Of a DNA stretch of 27,397 bases, positions 1 to 6,804 are shown one piece after another. Origin of the DNA: Candidatus Campbellbacteria bacterium CG22_combo_CG10-13_8_21_14_all_36_13 (GTDB lineage: Bacteria > Patescibacteriota > Minisyncoccia > Phycocordibacterales > PCTT01). A program made the position numbers and the translations under genes. Each line of letters starts with the position of its first letter. Position 1 is the stretch's first letter. The DNA lies in assembly GCA_002771585.1 (NCBI GenBank), contig PCTT01000023.1, forward strand, positions 9,728 to 37,124, in the 5' to 3' direction. The notes under the pieces are model-generated. The model was not told the DNA's origin. It saw nothing but the letters and a program-made list of their open reading frames with translations, and made no database searches.

Positions 1-44
1 CTTAATATTCTGATAATATACGACCAAGCTTTTAGGGCTTCTGG

Positions 45-60
45 TCCGCCAGCTGGCGGA
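45..60. repeat. GC-rich palindrome in leader of the ribosomal operon
   Basis: A perfect 16-bp palindrome (TCCGCCAGCTGGCGGA) lies in an otherwise AT-rich 196-nt leader before rpsS. It resembles the other GC-rich palindromes at 3126, 8083, 9943, 10711 and 10903. The rest of 1-196 shows no convincing gene end. A TATAAT occurs at 104-109 but has no good -35 partner. Confidence 0.6.
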
Positions 61-196
61 TTTTGTTTTGTCTTTACAGAAAAAGTTTCCACCTAAAAAG
101 CTATATAATTATATGAAACAAGCATATAATTCCTTCATTCAAATTATTTAAAAATAAATATAAATATTAATTTTTAAATAATTTTCACTTGAAATT

Positions 197-529
197 ATGA
201 CAAGATCGCTAAAAAAAGGTCCATATGTTTATGAGAAGCTTCTAAAGAAGATTCAAGGAAAGAAACCGGCAGAAGCTGGTGTGATTAATACATGGGCAAG
301 AAGAAGCCAAATAGCGCCAGAAATGGTTGGTTTTACTTTTGGCGTTCATAATGGAAGGGAACACATTAAAGTTCTTATTTCAGAGGATATGGTTGGTCAT
401 CGTCTAGGTGAATTTTCTCCAACACGTAAGTTTATAAGGCATGGAGGTAAGATACAAAAAGAGCTTGACACAAAAAAGAAAGAGGCTGAAATAGCTGCAG
501 CAAAAGCCGCAAAATCTGCTAACGCATAA
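197..529 (+). CDS. rpsS: 30S ribosomal protein S19 (uS19)
   Basis: Small-subunit head protein that binds 16S rRNA together with S13. The 110-aa product starts MTRSLKKGPYV and carries the S19 core with HNGREHIKV, GHRLGEFSPTR and the RHGGK end. About 18 residues of Lys/Ala/Glu-rich tail extend past the usual ~92-aa length, ending AAAKAAKSANA. It is first in the run of ribosomal genes here and is followed by rplV after 4 nt. No Shine-Dalgarno sequence is visible in the AT-rich leader. Confidence 0.97.
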   Translation: MTRSLKKGPYVYEKLLKKIQGKKPAEAGVINTWARRSQIAPEMVGFTFGVHNGREHIKVLISEDMVGHRLGEFSPTRKFIRHGGKIQKELDTKKKEAEIAAAKAAKSANA

Positions 530-533
530 TAAT

Positions 534-887
534 ATGAAAGCAACTCTAAAAAATTACAGACAATCACCAAGAAAAGTAAGACTTGTAGCAAGTCTTATTA
601 AAGGTAAGGCTGTTAATAGGGCACTTGATGAGCTTAGGTTTACACCCAAAAGAGCATCAGATGCTATTTCTAAACTTATAAATTCTGCAGTTTCTAATGC
701 AAAAAGCAAAGAAGGTGTTGATGCAGATAAGCTTTTTATAAAGAGTATACAGGTTAATGAAGGCAGGACGCTTCATAGGTCAATGCCAATGTCACGCGGA
801 AGAGCCTTTAGAATAAGAAAGCGTTCAAGTCATATTGATGTTGAGCTTACACATGGTATAGAAAGTACTAATAAAACAAAAAGCTAA
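534..887 (+). CDS. rplV: 50S ribosomal protein L22 (uL22)
   Basis: Lines the nascent-peptide exit tunnel of the large subunit. The 117-aa product starts MKATLKNYRQSPRKVRLVA and contains SAVSNAKSKEGVDADKL and the beta-hairpin end PMSRGRAFRIRKRSSHI, typical of L22. It follows rpsS by 4 nt and precedes rpsC by 18 nt, the standard S10-operon order. There is no visible Shine-Dalgarno sequence. Confidence 0.97.
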   Translation: MKATLKNYRQSPRKVRLVASLIKGKAVNRALDELRFTPKRASDAISKLINSAVSNAKSKEGVDADKLFIKSIQVNEGRTLHRSMPMSRGRAFRIRKRSSHIDVELTHGIESTNKTKS

Positions 888-905
888 AAAATAAAATCTA
901 TTATT

Positions 906-1562
906 ATGACACACACAGTACATCCATATTCACATAGATTAGGAATACTAAGAGGTTGGAAATCTCGATGGTTTGGTGTTGGTAAACAATATCAGGTTTA
1001 TTTGAAGGCGGATGTTTTGCTTAGGGAGTATCTTGAGAAAAAACTTAGACAATTCCATGTTAGTTCTATAGAAATAGAAAGAGGTGAAAAAACAACAAAG
1101 GTAATAATAAAAACGTCTAGACCGGGTCTTATAATAGGAAGAAGTGGTGAGGGTGCTGTTACATTAAAGAAGGATATAGAGAAGTTTTTGCAAAAAAATA
1201 AATTAATCTCTTCAACAGAGTTGAAAATAGAAATAGACGAAGTTAGATCACCTGAATCCGATGCTTCTATTGTGGCACAGATGGTGCGCGATGGGCTTGA
1301 GAAAAGAATGCCGTTTAGGAGGGTTTTAAAACAAACTGTCGACAAGGTGATAGCGAACCGTAATGTTGAAGGTGTTAGAATTCTTATCTCTGGTAGATTG
1401 GGTGGGGCAGAAATGGCTAGAAAAGAACAAATAAAGAAGGGTAGAATTCCACTTCAGACATTTAGGGCAGATATTGATTTTTCTAAAGAGATAGCAAAAT
1501 TACCTTATGGCGTAATAGGGATAAAAGTTTGGATTTACCGAGGAGATATCTTTGACAAATAG
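906..1562 (+). CDS. rpsC: 30S ribosomal protein S3 (uS3)
   Basis: Forms part of the mRNA entry channel. The 218-aa product has the N-terminal HPYSHRLGILRGWKSRWF motif, a type II KH domain with the IIGRSGEG loop at about residues 77-84, and the C-terminal S3 domain (GRLGGAEMARKEQIKKGRIP ... IGIKVWIYRGDI). Full length. It is followed by a 205-nt spacer holding a repeat element rather than directly by rplP, which is unusual for this operon. Confidence 0.97.
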   Translation: MTHTVHPYSHRLGILRGWKSRWFGVGKQYQVYLKADVLLREYLEKKLRQFHVSSIEIERGEKTTKVIIKTSRPGLIIGRSGEGAVTLKKDIEKFLQKNKLISSTELKIEIDEVRSPESDASIVAQMVRDGLEKRMPFRRVLKQTVDKVIANRNVEGVRILISGRLGGAEMARKEQIKKGRIPLQTFRADIDFSKEIAKLPYGVIGIKVWIYRGDIFDK

Positions 1563-1590
1563 TGAGCTATTTGTCAAAGAAAATTCTAAA

Positions 1591-1748
1591 CACGAAGCAT
1601 GAAATACTAAATAAATTATAATGATCAAAATCACAAGCACAAAACACGTTTTACCTAGCCCACCGAGCACATCATTGGTCGGTGTAGGGAATTTAAGAAA
1701 TTGGGATTTCGAGATTGTTTCGAATTTAGGATTTAGTATTTCGAAATT
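1591..1748. repeat. MITE-like intergenic repeat, copy 1 (rpsC-rplP)
   Basis: The spacer between rpsC and rplP matches the rpsN-rpsH spacer. Both have a left arm of the type CACGAAGCAYGAAATA followed by AATGAYCAAAA and an ACAAAACAC run, and a right arm containing ATTGTTTCGAATTT-GGATTT. Copy 1 has a 9-bp inverted repeat at its ends (GAAATACTA 1601-1609, TAGTATTTC 1734-1742). Its centre holds an imperfect hairpin (CCACCGA / TCGGTG, about 1665-1680). There is no coding potential of its own. By family resemblance it is a short non-autonomous repeat; the mechanism is unknown. Confidence 0.6.
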
Positions 1749-1767
1749 AAGAGCATAGCAATTTATC

Positions 1768-2187
1768 ATGTTATTTCCTAAAAAAGTAAAACATAGAAAG
1801 TGGCAAAGATCTAGAAAAAACCCTGATAAAGTAGGGGTTGCGTCTAGGGGGTCAAAAGTTGATTTCGGTTCTTTTGGACTCAAGGCACTTTCTTATGGAA
1901 GAATAAGATCAAATCAGATAGAAGCGTCGAGAAAGATTTTAAAAAGATCATCGGGCAAGTTTTCTACTGTTTGGATAAGGATTTTTCCAGACAGACCTTT
2001 TACACAAAAGGCAGCTGAGGTAGGAATGGGAAAAGGAAAGGGTGACTTAAAAGGATATGAGGTGGAAGTATTTCCTGGCAGGGTTTTGTTTGAAGTTGAT
2101 GGTGTTGATGAGAAGACTGCGCGAGAAGCTCTTAGAAAAGCTGGAACAAAAATGCCAGTAAAAACAAAAATAGTCTCACGAAATTAA
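1768..2187 (+). CDS. rplP: 50S ribosomal protein L16 (uL16)
   Basis: Organises the A-site and P-site tRNA region of the large subunit. The 139-aa, full-length product begins MLFPKKVKHRKWQR and contains FGLKALSYGRI, WIRIFPDRPFTQKAAEVGMG, KGKGDLKGYEVEVFPGR and EALRKAGTKMPVKTKIV, all L16 signatures. It is separated from rpsC by a repeat-bearing spacer and sits 4 nt before rpmC. Confidence 0.97.
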   Translation: MLFPKKVKHRKWQRSRKNPDKVGVASRGSKVDFGSFGLKALSYGRIRSNQIEASRKILKRSSGKFSTVWIRIFPDRPFTQKAAEVGMGKGKGDLKGYEVEVFPGRVLFEVDGVDEKTAREALRKAGTKMPVKTKIVSRN

Positions 2188-2191
2188 TAAA

Positions 2192-2380
2192 ATGACTAAA
2201 GAATTATCAAAAAAAACAGACGCAGAATTAAAGAAGGAACTTTTTGAAAAAAAGGAGTCTTTACGCAAGTTTATATTTTCTATGTCTGGGAGTAAGACAA
2301 GAAATGTGAAAGAGGGTAGGGATACAAAAAAGGAAATAGCCAGGATTTTAACTGAAATAAATAAAAGACAAATTAAATAA
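2192..2380 (+). CDS. rpmC: 50S ribosomal protein L29 (uL29)
   Basis: Small helical-hairpin protein at the tunnel exit, near the docking site for signal recognition particle and trigger factor. The 62-aa product has the L29 pattern: LSKKTDAELKKELFEKKESLRKF, then a loop with RNVKEGRDTKKEIARILTEIN. Length and position between rplP and rpsQ fit. Gaps to its neighbours are 4 and 5 nt. Confidence 0.95.
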   Translation: MTKELSKKTDAELKKELFEKKESLRKFIFSMSGSKTRNVKEGRDTKKEIARILTEINKRQIK

Positions 2381-2385
2381 CTTTT

Positions 2386-2646
2386 ATGGAAAATAAAATA
2401 TCAAAAAAAAGATCAATAAAAGGAACGGTAGTGTCAGACAAAATGGATAAAACCGTAACTGTTGTTGTTAATAAATACGTTAAAGATCCTAAATATAAGA
2501 AATTTTATAAAACAAGTAAGAAGTATAAGGCTCATGATGAAAAAAACCAATTTCATGTTGGTGATGTCGTATATATAGAAGAGTCAAAGCCAATATCAAA
2601 AGACAAGCACTTTATTGCTGTAAGTAACAAAGAATCTAAAGCCTAA
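2386..2646 (+). CDS. rpsQ: 30S ribosomal protein S17 (uS17)
   Basis: 16S rRNA-binding OB-fold protein. The 86-aa product shows the S17 signature KGTVVSDKMDKTVTVVV, KKYKAHDE and HVGDVVYIEESKPIS at the expected spacing. The family length is about 85. It lies in the usual slot between rpmC and rplN. Confidence 0.96.
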   Translation: MENKISKKRSIKGTVVSDKMDKTVTVVVNKYVKDPKYKKFYKTSKKYKAHDEKNQFHVGDVVYIEESKPISKDKHFIAVSNKESKA

Positions 2647-2670
2647 TGCTTAGAGTCTAATAACCAAATC

Positions 2671-3042
2671 ATGATTCAACCACAAACATTAGTAAAAATA
2701 ACAGATAATTCAGGCGGTAAGATCGGCCGTGTTTTCAAGATACCTGGTGGTTCAAAAAGACGTTATGCAAGAATTGGTGATGTTGTTATTCTTTCTGTGC
2801 AAACAGCAGAGCCAAGAAAGGCTGTTAAGAAAAAGGATGTGGTACAGGCTGTTGTTGTTAGGCAACAAAAACCATTTAGAAGAAAGGATGGTTCTTATAT
2901 AAGATTTGATGAAAATGCCGTAGTTTTGCTTGAAAAAGATAAAAAAGACCCTAAAGCAAATAGAATTTTTGGCCCAATACCAAGAGAGCTTGTTGATAGA
3001 GGTTATCAAAAAATCGGATCTTTGGCGCCAGAGGTGGTATAG
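2671..3042 (+). CDS. rplN: 50S ribosomal protein L14 (uL14)
   Basis: Large-subunit protein at the 30S interface; in many bacteria also the partner of the RsfS silencing factor. The 123-aa product starts MIQPQTLVKITDNSGGK and has FDENAVVLLEKDKKDPKANRIFGPI and the end GYQKIGSLAPEVV. Normal length is 122. It is followed by a 142-nt spacer with a repeat before rplX. Confidence 0.97.
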   Translation: MIQPQTLVKITDNSGGKIGRVFKIPGGSKRRYARIGDVVILSVQTAEPRKAVKKKDVVQAVVVRQQKPFRRKDGSYIRFDENAVVLLEKDKKDPKANRIFGPIPRELVDRGYQKIGSLAPEVV

Positions 3043-3125
3043 AGAATTAAGAATTTTAAATTTAAAATTTCGAATGAATATCAAATGAACTAATTTTAAA
3101 ACATTAAAACATTTAAAATTGAATC

Positions 3126-3152
3126 CCTGGCCGACTGCGTCAGCGGGCTAGG
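3126..3152. repeat. GC-rich imperfect palindrome in the rplN-rplX spacer
   Basis: An imperfect hairpin (CCTGGCC ... GGGCTAGG, with inner GAC/GTC) is embedded in low-complexity AT sequence (attaaaaattcgaaatta type) filling 3043-3184. Its left border AATCCCTG is shared with the palindromes at 8083 and 9943. No ORF is likely in this spacer. Confidence 0.5.
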
Positions 3153-3184
3153 CAAAATTAAAAATTCGAAATTAAAAATTAATC

Positions 3185-3496
3185 ATGAAGATAAGAAAAA
3201 ACGATACAGTAATAATAAAATTAGGAAAGGACCGAGGTAAAACAGGGAAGGTTGTTAGAGTTATAACAAAAGATGACACTCTATTGGTTGAAGGGTTGAA
3301 TTTATATAAAAAACACCAAAAAGCACGTAGCCAAGACCAAAAGGGTGGAATAATAGAAAAACCAATGCCTATCAAAATATCAAATGTAATGATTTTTGAT
3401 TCAAAAACAAACAAAGGTGTTAGGGTTGGTTATATTTCTGATGAGGGTAAAAAAACTCGAGTTATAAAAGTTTCTGGTAAGAATGTAAAGATTTAA
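3185..3496 (+). CDS. rplX: 50S ribosomal protein L24 (uL24)
   Basis: Early 23S rRNA assembly initiator with a KOW motif. The 103-aa product starts MKIRKNDTVIIKLGKDRGKTGKV (the KOW motif), followed by VEGLNLYKKHQKARSQDQKGGIIEKPMPIKISNV-type L24 sequence. Length matches the family. rplE starts 3 nt after its stop codon. Confidence 0.96.
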   Translation: MKIRKNDTVIIKLGKDRGKTGKVVRVITKDDTLLVEGLNLYKKHQKARSQDQKGGIIEKPMPIKISNVMIFDSKTNKGVRVGYISDEGKKTRVIKVSGKNVKI

Positions 3497-3499
3497 AAC

Positions 3500-4051
3500 A
3501 TGGAAAACGTTAAACAAAAAGAAAAAAAGATTTTTGAACTCATGAAAGAGGAGTTTGGCTATACGAACGTAATGGAATCACCAAGATTGATTAAGGTTGT
3601 TATCAATACAGGTGTAGGCTCTTTAAATGATAAAAATAAATTAGAGGTCATTCAAGACCGACTTGCTCGTATAACAGGACAAAAACCTGCTCCTAGAGCA
3701 TCAAAAAAATCTATCGCAGGATTTAAAATGAGACAAGGGGATATAATTGGTTATCAGGTTACTCTTCGAGGCGATAGAATGTTTACATTTATTGATAAGC
3801 TTGTGCATATAGCACTACCAAGAACAAAAGATTTTAGAGGCCTTACAAAAGAATCGATTGATGAAATGGGTAATATTACACTTGGTATAAAAGACCACAC
3901 AGTATTCCCAGAGACATCTGATGAAGACCTAAGAGATGTTTTTGGCTTTAGTATTACAGCTGTAACCACCGCAAGGAACAAAAAAGAAGCTGAAACACTA
4001 TTCAAATATTTCGGTTTTCCTTTTAAAGAAAATAAAGATCAAAGTAATTAA
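3500..4051 (+). CDS. rplE: 50S ribosomal protein L5 (uL5)
   Basis: Binds 5S rRNA and contacts P-site tRNA and S13. The 183-aa product contains SPRLIKVVINTGVGS, TGQKPAPRASKKSIAGFKMR, YQVTLRGDRMFTFIDKLV and the end FGFSITAVTTARNKKEAETL, which are clear L5 signatures. Family length is about 180. It is translated directly after rplX. Confidence 0.97.
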   Translation: MENVKQKEKKIFELMKEEFGYTNVMESPRLIKVVINTGVGSLNDKNKLEVIQDRLARITGQKPAPRASKKSIAGFKMRQGDIIGYQVTLRGDRMFTFIDKLVHIALPRTKDFRGLTKESIDEMGNITLGIKDHTVFPETSDEDLRDVFGFSITAVTTARNKKEAETLFKYFGFPFKENKDQSN

Positions 4052-4067
4052 TATGAAAAGAAACAGT

Positions 4068-4096
4068 TTGACATCAACTAATTTATCTGATAGTAT
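4068..4096 (+). promoter_or_regulatory. Probable internal promoter upstream of rpsN
   Basis: TTGACA (4068-4073), 17-nt spacer, then TAGTAT (4091-4096) preceded by TGa, giving an extended -10. The predicted start near 4103 falls just before a short hairpin (AAGGCC-loop-GGCTTT plus T-run, about 4109-4127) that could act as an attenuator before the rpsN ATG. This is read directly from sequence; activity is inferred. Confidence 0.5.
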
Positions 4097-4134
4097 GTGG
4101 CTCAACATAAGGCCTTTTTGGCTTTTTTAATTTT

Positions 4135-4320
4135 ATGGCAAAGAAATCAACAGTAGCAAGAAGTAATAAGGCGCCAAAATTTAAATCCAGAGTAGTTAGG
4201 AGATGTTTTAAATGTGGGAGGGCGCGTGGTTATATGAGAGACTATGATCTTTGTCGTATTTGTTTTAGGGAATTGGCAAATGAAGGAAAAATTCCAGGAG
4301 TAAAGAAGTCTTCTTGGTAG
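4135..4320 (+). CDS. rpsN: 30S ribosomal protein S14, zinc-binding type (uS14)
   Basis: Small-subunit head protein. The 61-aa product is the short, zinc-ribbon form. Two CxxC pairs, CFKC and CRIC, flank GRARGYMRDYDL, and the C-terminus is GKIPGVKKSSW. The zinc-independent form is ~100 aa and lacks these cysteines. It lies between rplE and rpsH, with an apparent promoter just upstream and a repeat element just downstream. Confidence 0.97.
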   Translation: MAKKSTVARSNKAPKFKSRVVRRCFKCGRARGYMRDYDLCRICFRELANEGKIPGVKKSSW

Positions 4321-4330
4321 AAGACTTAAG

Positions 4331-4477
4331 CACGAAATACGAAGCACGAAATAATAAACAAATAATAATGACCAAAACACAAAACACAAAACAAATAAAC
4401 GAAAATAAAAATGTTTCTAATTTAGGACATTTAGATTTTGATATTGTTTCGAATTTCGGATTTCGGATTTCGAGTTT
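4331..4477. repeat. MITE-like intergenic repeat, copy 2 (rpsN-rpsH)
   Basis: Second copy of the element at 1591-1748. CACGAA-containing left arm repeats are followed by AATAATGACCAAAACACAAA. The right arm is ATTGTTTCGAATTTCGGATT and further TTTCGGA repeats. The left arm (GAAATACGAAGC type) and right arm (ATTTCGGATTTCG type) are roughly inverted. Short ORFs crossing it on both strands are fortuitous. Confidence 0.6.
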
Positions 4478-4489
4478 AAATATAATTTC

Positions 4490-4885
4490 ATGGTAAACGA
4501 TCCGATAGCAGATTTTATAACACAAATTAAAAACGCAGGCACCGCGCGCAAGGAGTGTGTTGTTATACCTTATTCAAAAATGAAGTCAGCAATAGCGGAA
4601 GTTCTTTTGCGCGAAGGTTATATTGAGGCGGTTAATAAAAAAGGAAAGGGTGTAAAGACATCTTTGGAGATTTATATAAAATATTTACAAAATGGTAAGC
4701 CTAAAATAGATGGTGTAAAAAGGATTTCTAAACCTTCAAGAAGACTTTACTCAAACGCAGCTTCTGTAACAAGCGTAAAGAGTGGACATGGTAAGGTTAT
4801 ACTTTCAACACCTGCTGGCATAGTGACTGACAAAGAGGCGAAAGAAAAATCTGTTGGTGGTGAAGTATTATTTTATATATGGTAA
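4490..4885 (+). CDS. rpsH: 30S ribosomal protein S8 (uS8)
   Basis: Central 16S rRNA-binding protein, often the translational repressor of the spc operon. The 131-aa product starts MVNDPIADFITQIKNAG and contains IPYSKMKSAIAEVLLREGYI, KRISKPSRRLY and the C-terminal STPAGIVTDKEAKEKSVGGEVLFYIW. Full length. rplF begins 6 nt downstream. Confidence 0.97.
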   Translation: MVNDPIADFITQIKNAGTARKECVVIPYSKMKSAIAEVLLREGYIEAVNKKGKGVKTSLEIYIKYLQNGKPKIDGVKRISKPSRRLYSNAASVTSVKSGHGKVILSTPAGIVTDKEAKEKSVGGEVLFYIW

Positions 4886-4891
4886 AAAATT

Positions 4892-5425
4892 ATGAGCAGA
4901 CTAGGAAAAAAATCAATAAATATACCAGACAAAACTGACGTAATAATCAAAGACGGTGTTATTACTGTTTCTGGACCACACGGAACTTTGACAGAAAAAA
5001 TACACCCTAAGATTGATATAAAAGTTAACGACGGAGAGATAAATATCTTGCCGGTTGAATCTTCGATAGAAGCAAACGCTTTGTGGGGCACATTTGCGTC
5101 ACTCGTTAGAAATATGGTGGATGGTGTTAATAATTTATATGAGAAGAAGCTGTCTGTTGAAGGTGTTGGTTTTAAGGTTGATATGCAAGGTAAAGATTTG
5201 ATTTTTGCCCTTGGTTTTTCACATCCTGTAAAAGTGGCTGTTCCGGAAGATCTTAATGTTAGTACGGAAAAAAATGTTATTTCTATATCAGGGATTTCAA
5301 AACATGCGGTTGGACAGTTTGCTGCAAATATTAGAGCATTAAAAAAACCTGAACCCTACAAAGGGAAAGGAATAAGATACGTTGGTGAAAATGTTAGAAG
5401 AAAGGAAGGTAAGAAAACCGCTTAA
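4892..5425 (+). CDS. rplF: 50S ribosomal protein L6 (uL6)
   Basis: Binds 23S rRNA near the factor-binding region. The 177-aa product has the duplicated L6 fold: MSRLGKKSINIP, VSGPHGTLTEKI, VEGVGFKVDMQGKDLIFALGFSHPV and the C-terminal motif EPYKGKGIRYVGENVRRKEGKK. Length is typical (~178). It lies between rpsH and rplR. Confidence 0.97.
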   Translation: MSRLGKKSINIPDKTDVIIKDGVITVSGPHGTLTEKIHPKIDIKVNDGEINILPVESSIEANALWGTFASLVRNMVDGVNNLYEKKLSVEGVGFKVDMQGKDLIFALGFSHPVKVAVPEDLNVSTEKNVISISGISKHAVGQFAANIRALKKPEPYKGKGIRYVGENVRRKEGKKTA

Positions 5426-5434
5426 TACAAAGAT

Positions 5435-5773
5435 ATGAGAGAAAATATAAGCAAAAGAAAAATAAGACACAATAGAGTGAGATCAAAGATTTTTGGAACT
5501 GAATCTCGACCGAGATTATCTGTTTTTAAATCAAACAAATATTTTCGTGTGCAGATTATTGATGATGAAAATGGTGTTACTTTGGTTTCTTCTTCTACTG
5601 AAAAAAGCAAGGAGAGTATGTTGAATCAAGCAAAATCTATTGGTAAGGATATCGCCCTAAAAGCTAAAGCGAAAGGTATTTCCTCAGTGTCTTTTGATAG
5701 GGGTGGTTATCTTTATGCTGGTAGAATTAAAGCTCTTGCGGATTCAGCAAGAGAAAATGGTTTAAATTTTTAA
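5435..5773 (+). CDS. rplR: 50S ribosomal protein L18 (uL18)
   Basis: 5S rRNA-binding protein. The 112-aa product contains RHNRVRSKIFGTESRPRLSV, VFKSNKYFRVQIIDDENG, KAKGISSVSFDRGGYLYAGRIKALADSARENGLNF. The FDRGG...GRIKALADSARE C-terminus is diagnostic. It is followed by rpsE after 4 nt. Confidence 0.96.
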   Translation: MRENISKRKIRHNRVRSKIFGTESRPRLSVFKSNKYFRVQIIDDENGVTLVSSSTEKSKESMLNQAKSIGKDIALKAKAKGISSVSFDRGGYLYAGRIKALADSARENGLNF

Positions 5774-5777
5774 TATT

Positions 5778-6338
5778 ATGAATACTACAGAAACAGAAAA
5801 AAAAGAAGTTGTCACAACAAAAGCTGTCGAATCTAGTGGTGTTAAGACTTTTTCTAGAAACAAGAATTTTAAAAAGAACTCAAGAAGGCCAAGAGGAAAC
5901 GACAAACCACGATCAGAATTTGACCAAAAGATTATCAACATAAGAAGAGTTACTAGAGTTGTAAAGGGTGGAAGACGCTTTAGCTTTAGCGTTGCAATGG
6001 TGATTGGTGATAGAAAGGGCCGTGTTGGTGTTGGTCTTGGAAAAGCAACAGACACAGCTCTTGCAATAGAAAAGGCAATAAGAGATGCTAGAAAAAACAT
6101 GATAACTGTTAAAACAGATAAAAATTTTTCTATACCACATGAAGTGAAAGCAAAATACAGCGCCTCTATTGTAGAACTAAGGCCTGCACCAGGCAGAGGT
6201 ATTGTTGTGGGTAGCTCCGTCAGAGACGTTGTTGAGCTTGCTGGGATTAAGGACATATCATCAAAGCTTTTGTCTAGAAGCAAGAATAAAACAAATAATG
6301 CCAAAGCTGCAGTAAAAGCATTTGCTTCAATAAGATAG
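5778..6338 (+). CDS. rpsE: 30S ribosomal protein S5 (uS5)
   Basis: Helps maintain decoding accuracy and mRNA unwinding. The 186-aa product has a basic N-terminal extension of about 50 residues (KNFKKNSRRPRGNDKPRSEF). The S5 core follows: RVVKGGRRFSFSVAMVIGDRKGRVGVGLGKA, then PAPGRGIVVGSSVRDVVELAGIKDI and a C-terminal ASIR. rplO starts 5 nt after its stop, so the rpmD (L30) gene normally found here is missing. Confidence 0.97.
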   Translation: MNTTETEKKEVVTTKAVESSGVKTFSRNKNFKKNSRRPRGNDKPRSEFDQKIINIRRVTRVVKGGRRFSFSVAMVIGDRKGRVGVGLGKATDTALAIEKAIRDARKNMITVKTDKNFSIPHEVKAKYSASIVELRPAPGRGIVVGSSVRDVVELAGIKDISSKLLSRSKNKTNNAKAAVKAFASIR

Positions 6339-6343
6339 TCAAT

Positions 6344-6793
6344 ATGCAAATAAACGAATTAAAAAAGAATAAAAAAAGAGTAACAAAAAAGCGAGTTGGT
6401 CGTGGAGGTGTTCGTGGTAAGACTTCTGGAAGGGGACACAAAGGTCAAAAAGCAAGGTCTGGTGGAGGCGGATCAGAGAGGCCATATATTAGAGAAGATA
6501 TAAAAAGGATTCCAAAGAGGAGGGGGTATGGCAAAAACAGAACACGAACAGTGAATGACGGTACAATAAAGCCACAAGTTGTTTCTATTGATATTCTTAA
6601 TTCTTTTGAGGATAAAGAAATTGATTCATATACACTTTTAAAACTTGGCATTGTTAAGAAGAGCAAGGGCAGATTGCCTAGTATTAAAATACTTGGTACA
6701 GGTTCTATCAATCGAGCTGTTATAATAAGAGGTATCGCTGTTTCAAAAACTGTTAAAGAAACCATAGAGAAGAAGGGTGGTAAAATATCTTAA
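6344..6793 (+). CDS. rplO: 50S ribosomal protein L15 (uL15)
   Basis: Late-assembly 23S rRNA-binding protein. The 149-aa product starts MQINELKKNKKRVTKKRVGRGGVRGKTSGRGHKGQKARS, with the typical Gly/Arg/Lys-rich arm, and ends in the globular domain (KILGTGSINRAVIIRGIAVSKT). It directly follows rpsE and precedes secY by 11 nt. Confidence 0.97.
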   Translation: MQINELKKNKKRVTKKRVGRGGVRGKTSGRGHKGQKARSGGGGSERPYIREDIKRIPKRRGYGKNRTRTVNDGTIKPQVVSIDILNSFEDKEIDSYTLLKLGIVKKSKGRLPSIKILGTGSINRAVIIRGIAVSKTVKETIEKKGGKIS

Positions 6794-6804
6794 CAAAAAA
6801 CAGA

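Noticed and set aside
4314..4496. 60-aa ORF between rpsN and rpsH
   Set aside because: It consists of translated MITE-like repeat sequence and overlaps the rpsH start codon.
5762..6349. 195-aa open frame on the minus strand across rpsE
   Set aside because: It exactly overlaps the strongly recognised rpsE gene; the translation is low-complexity Ser/Leu/Phe, typical of antisense frames in Lys-rich genes.
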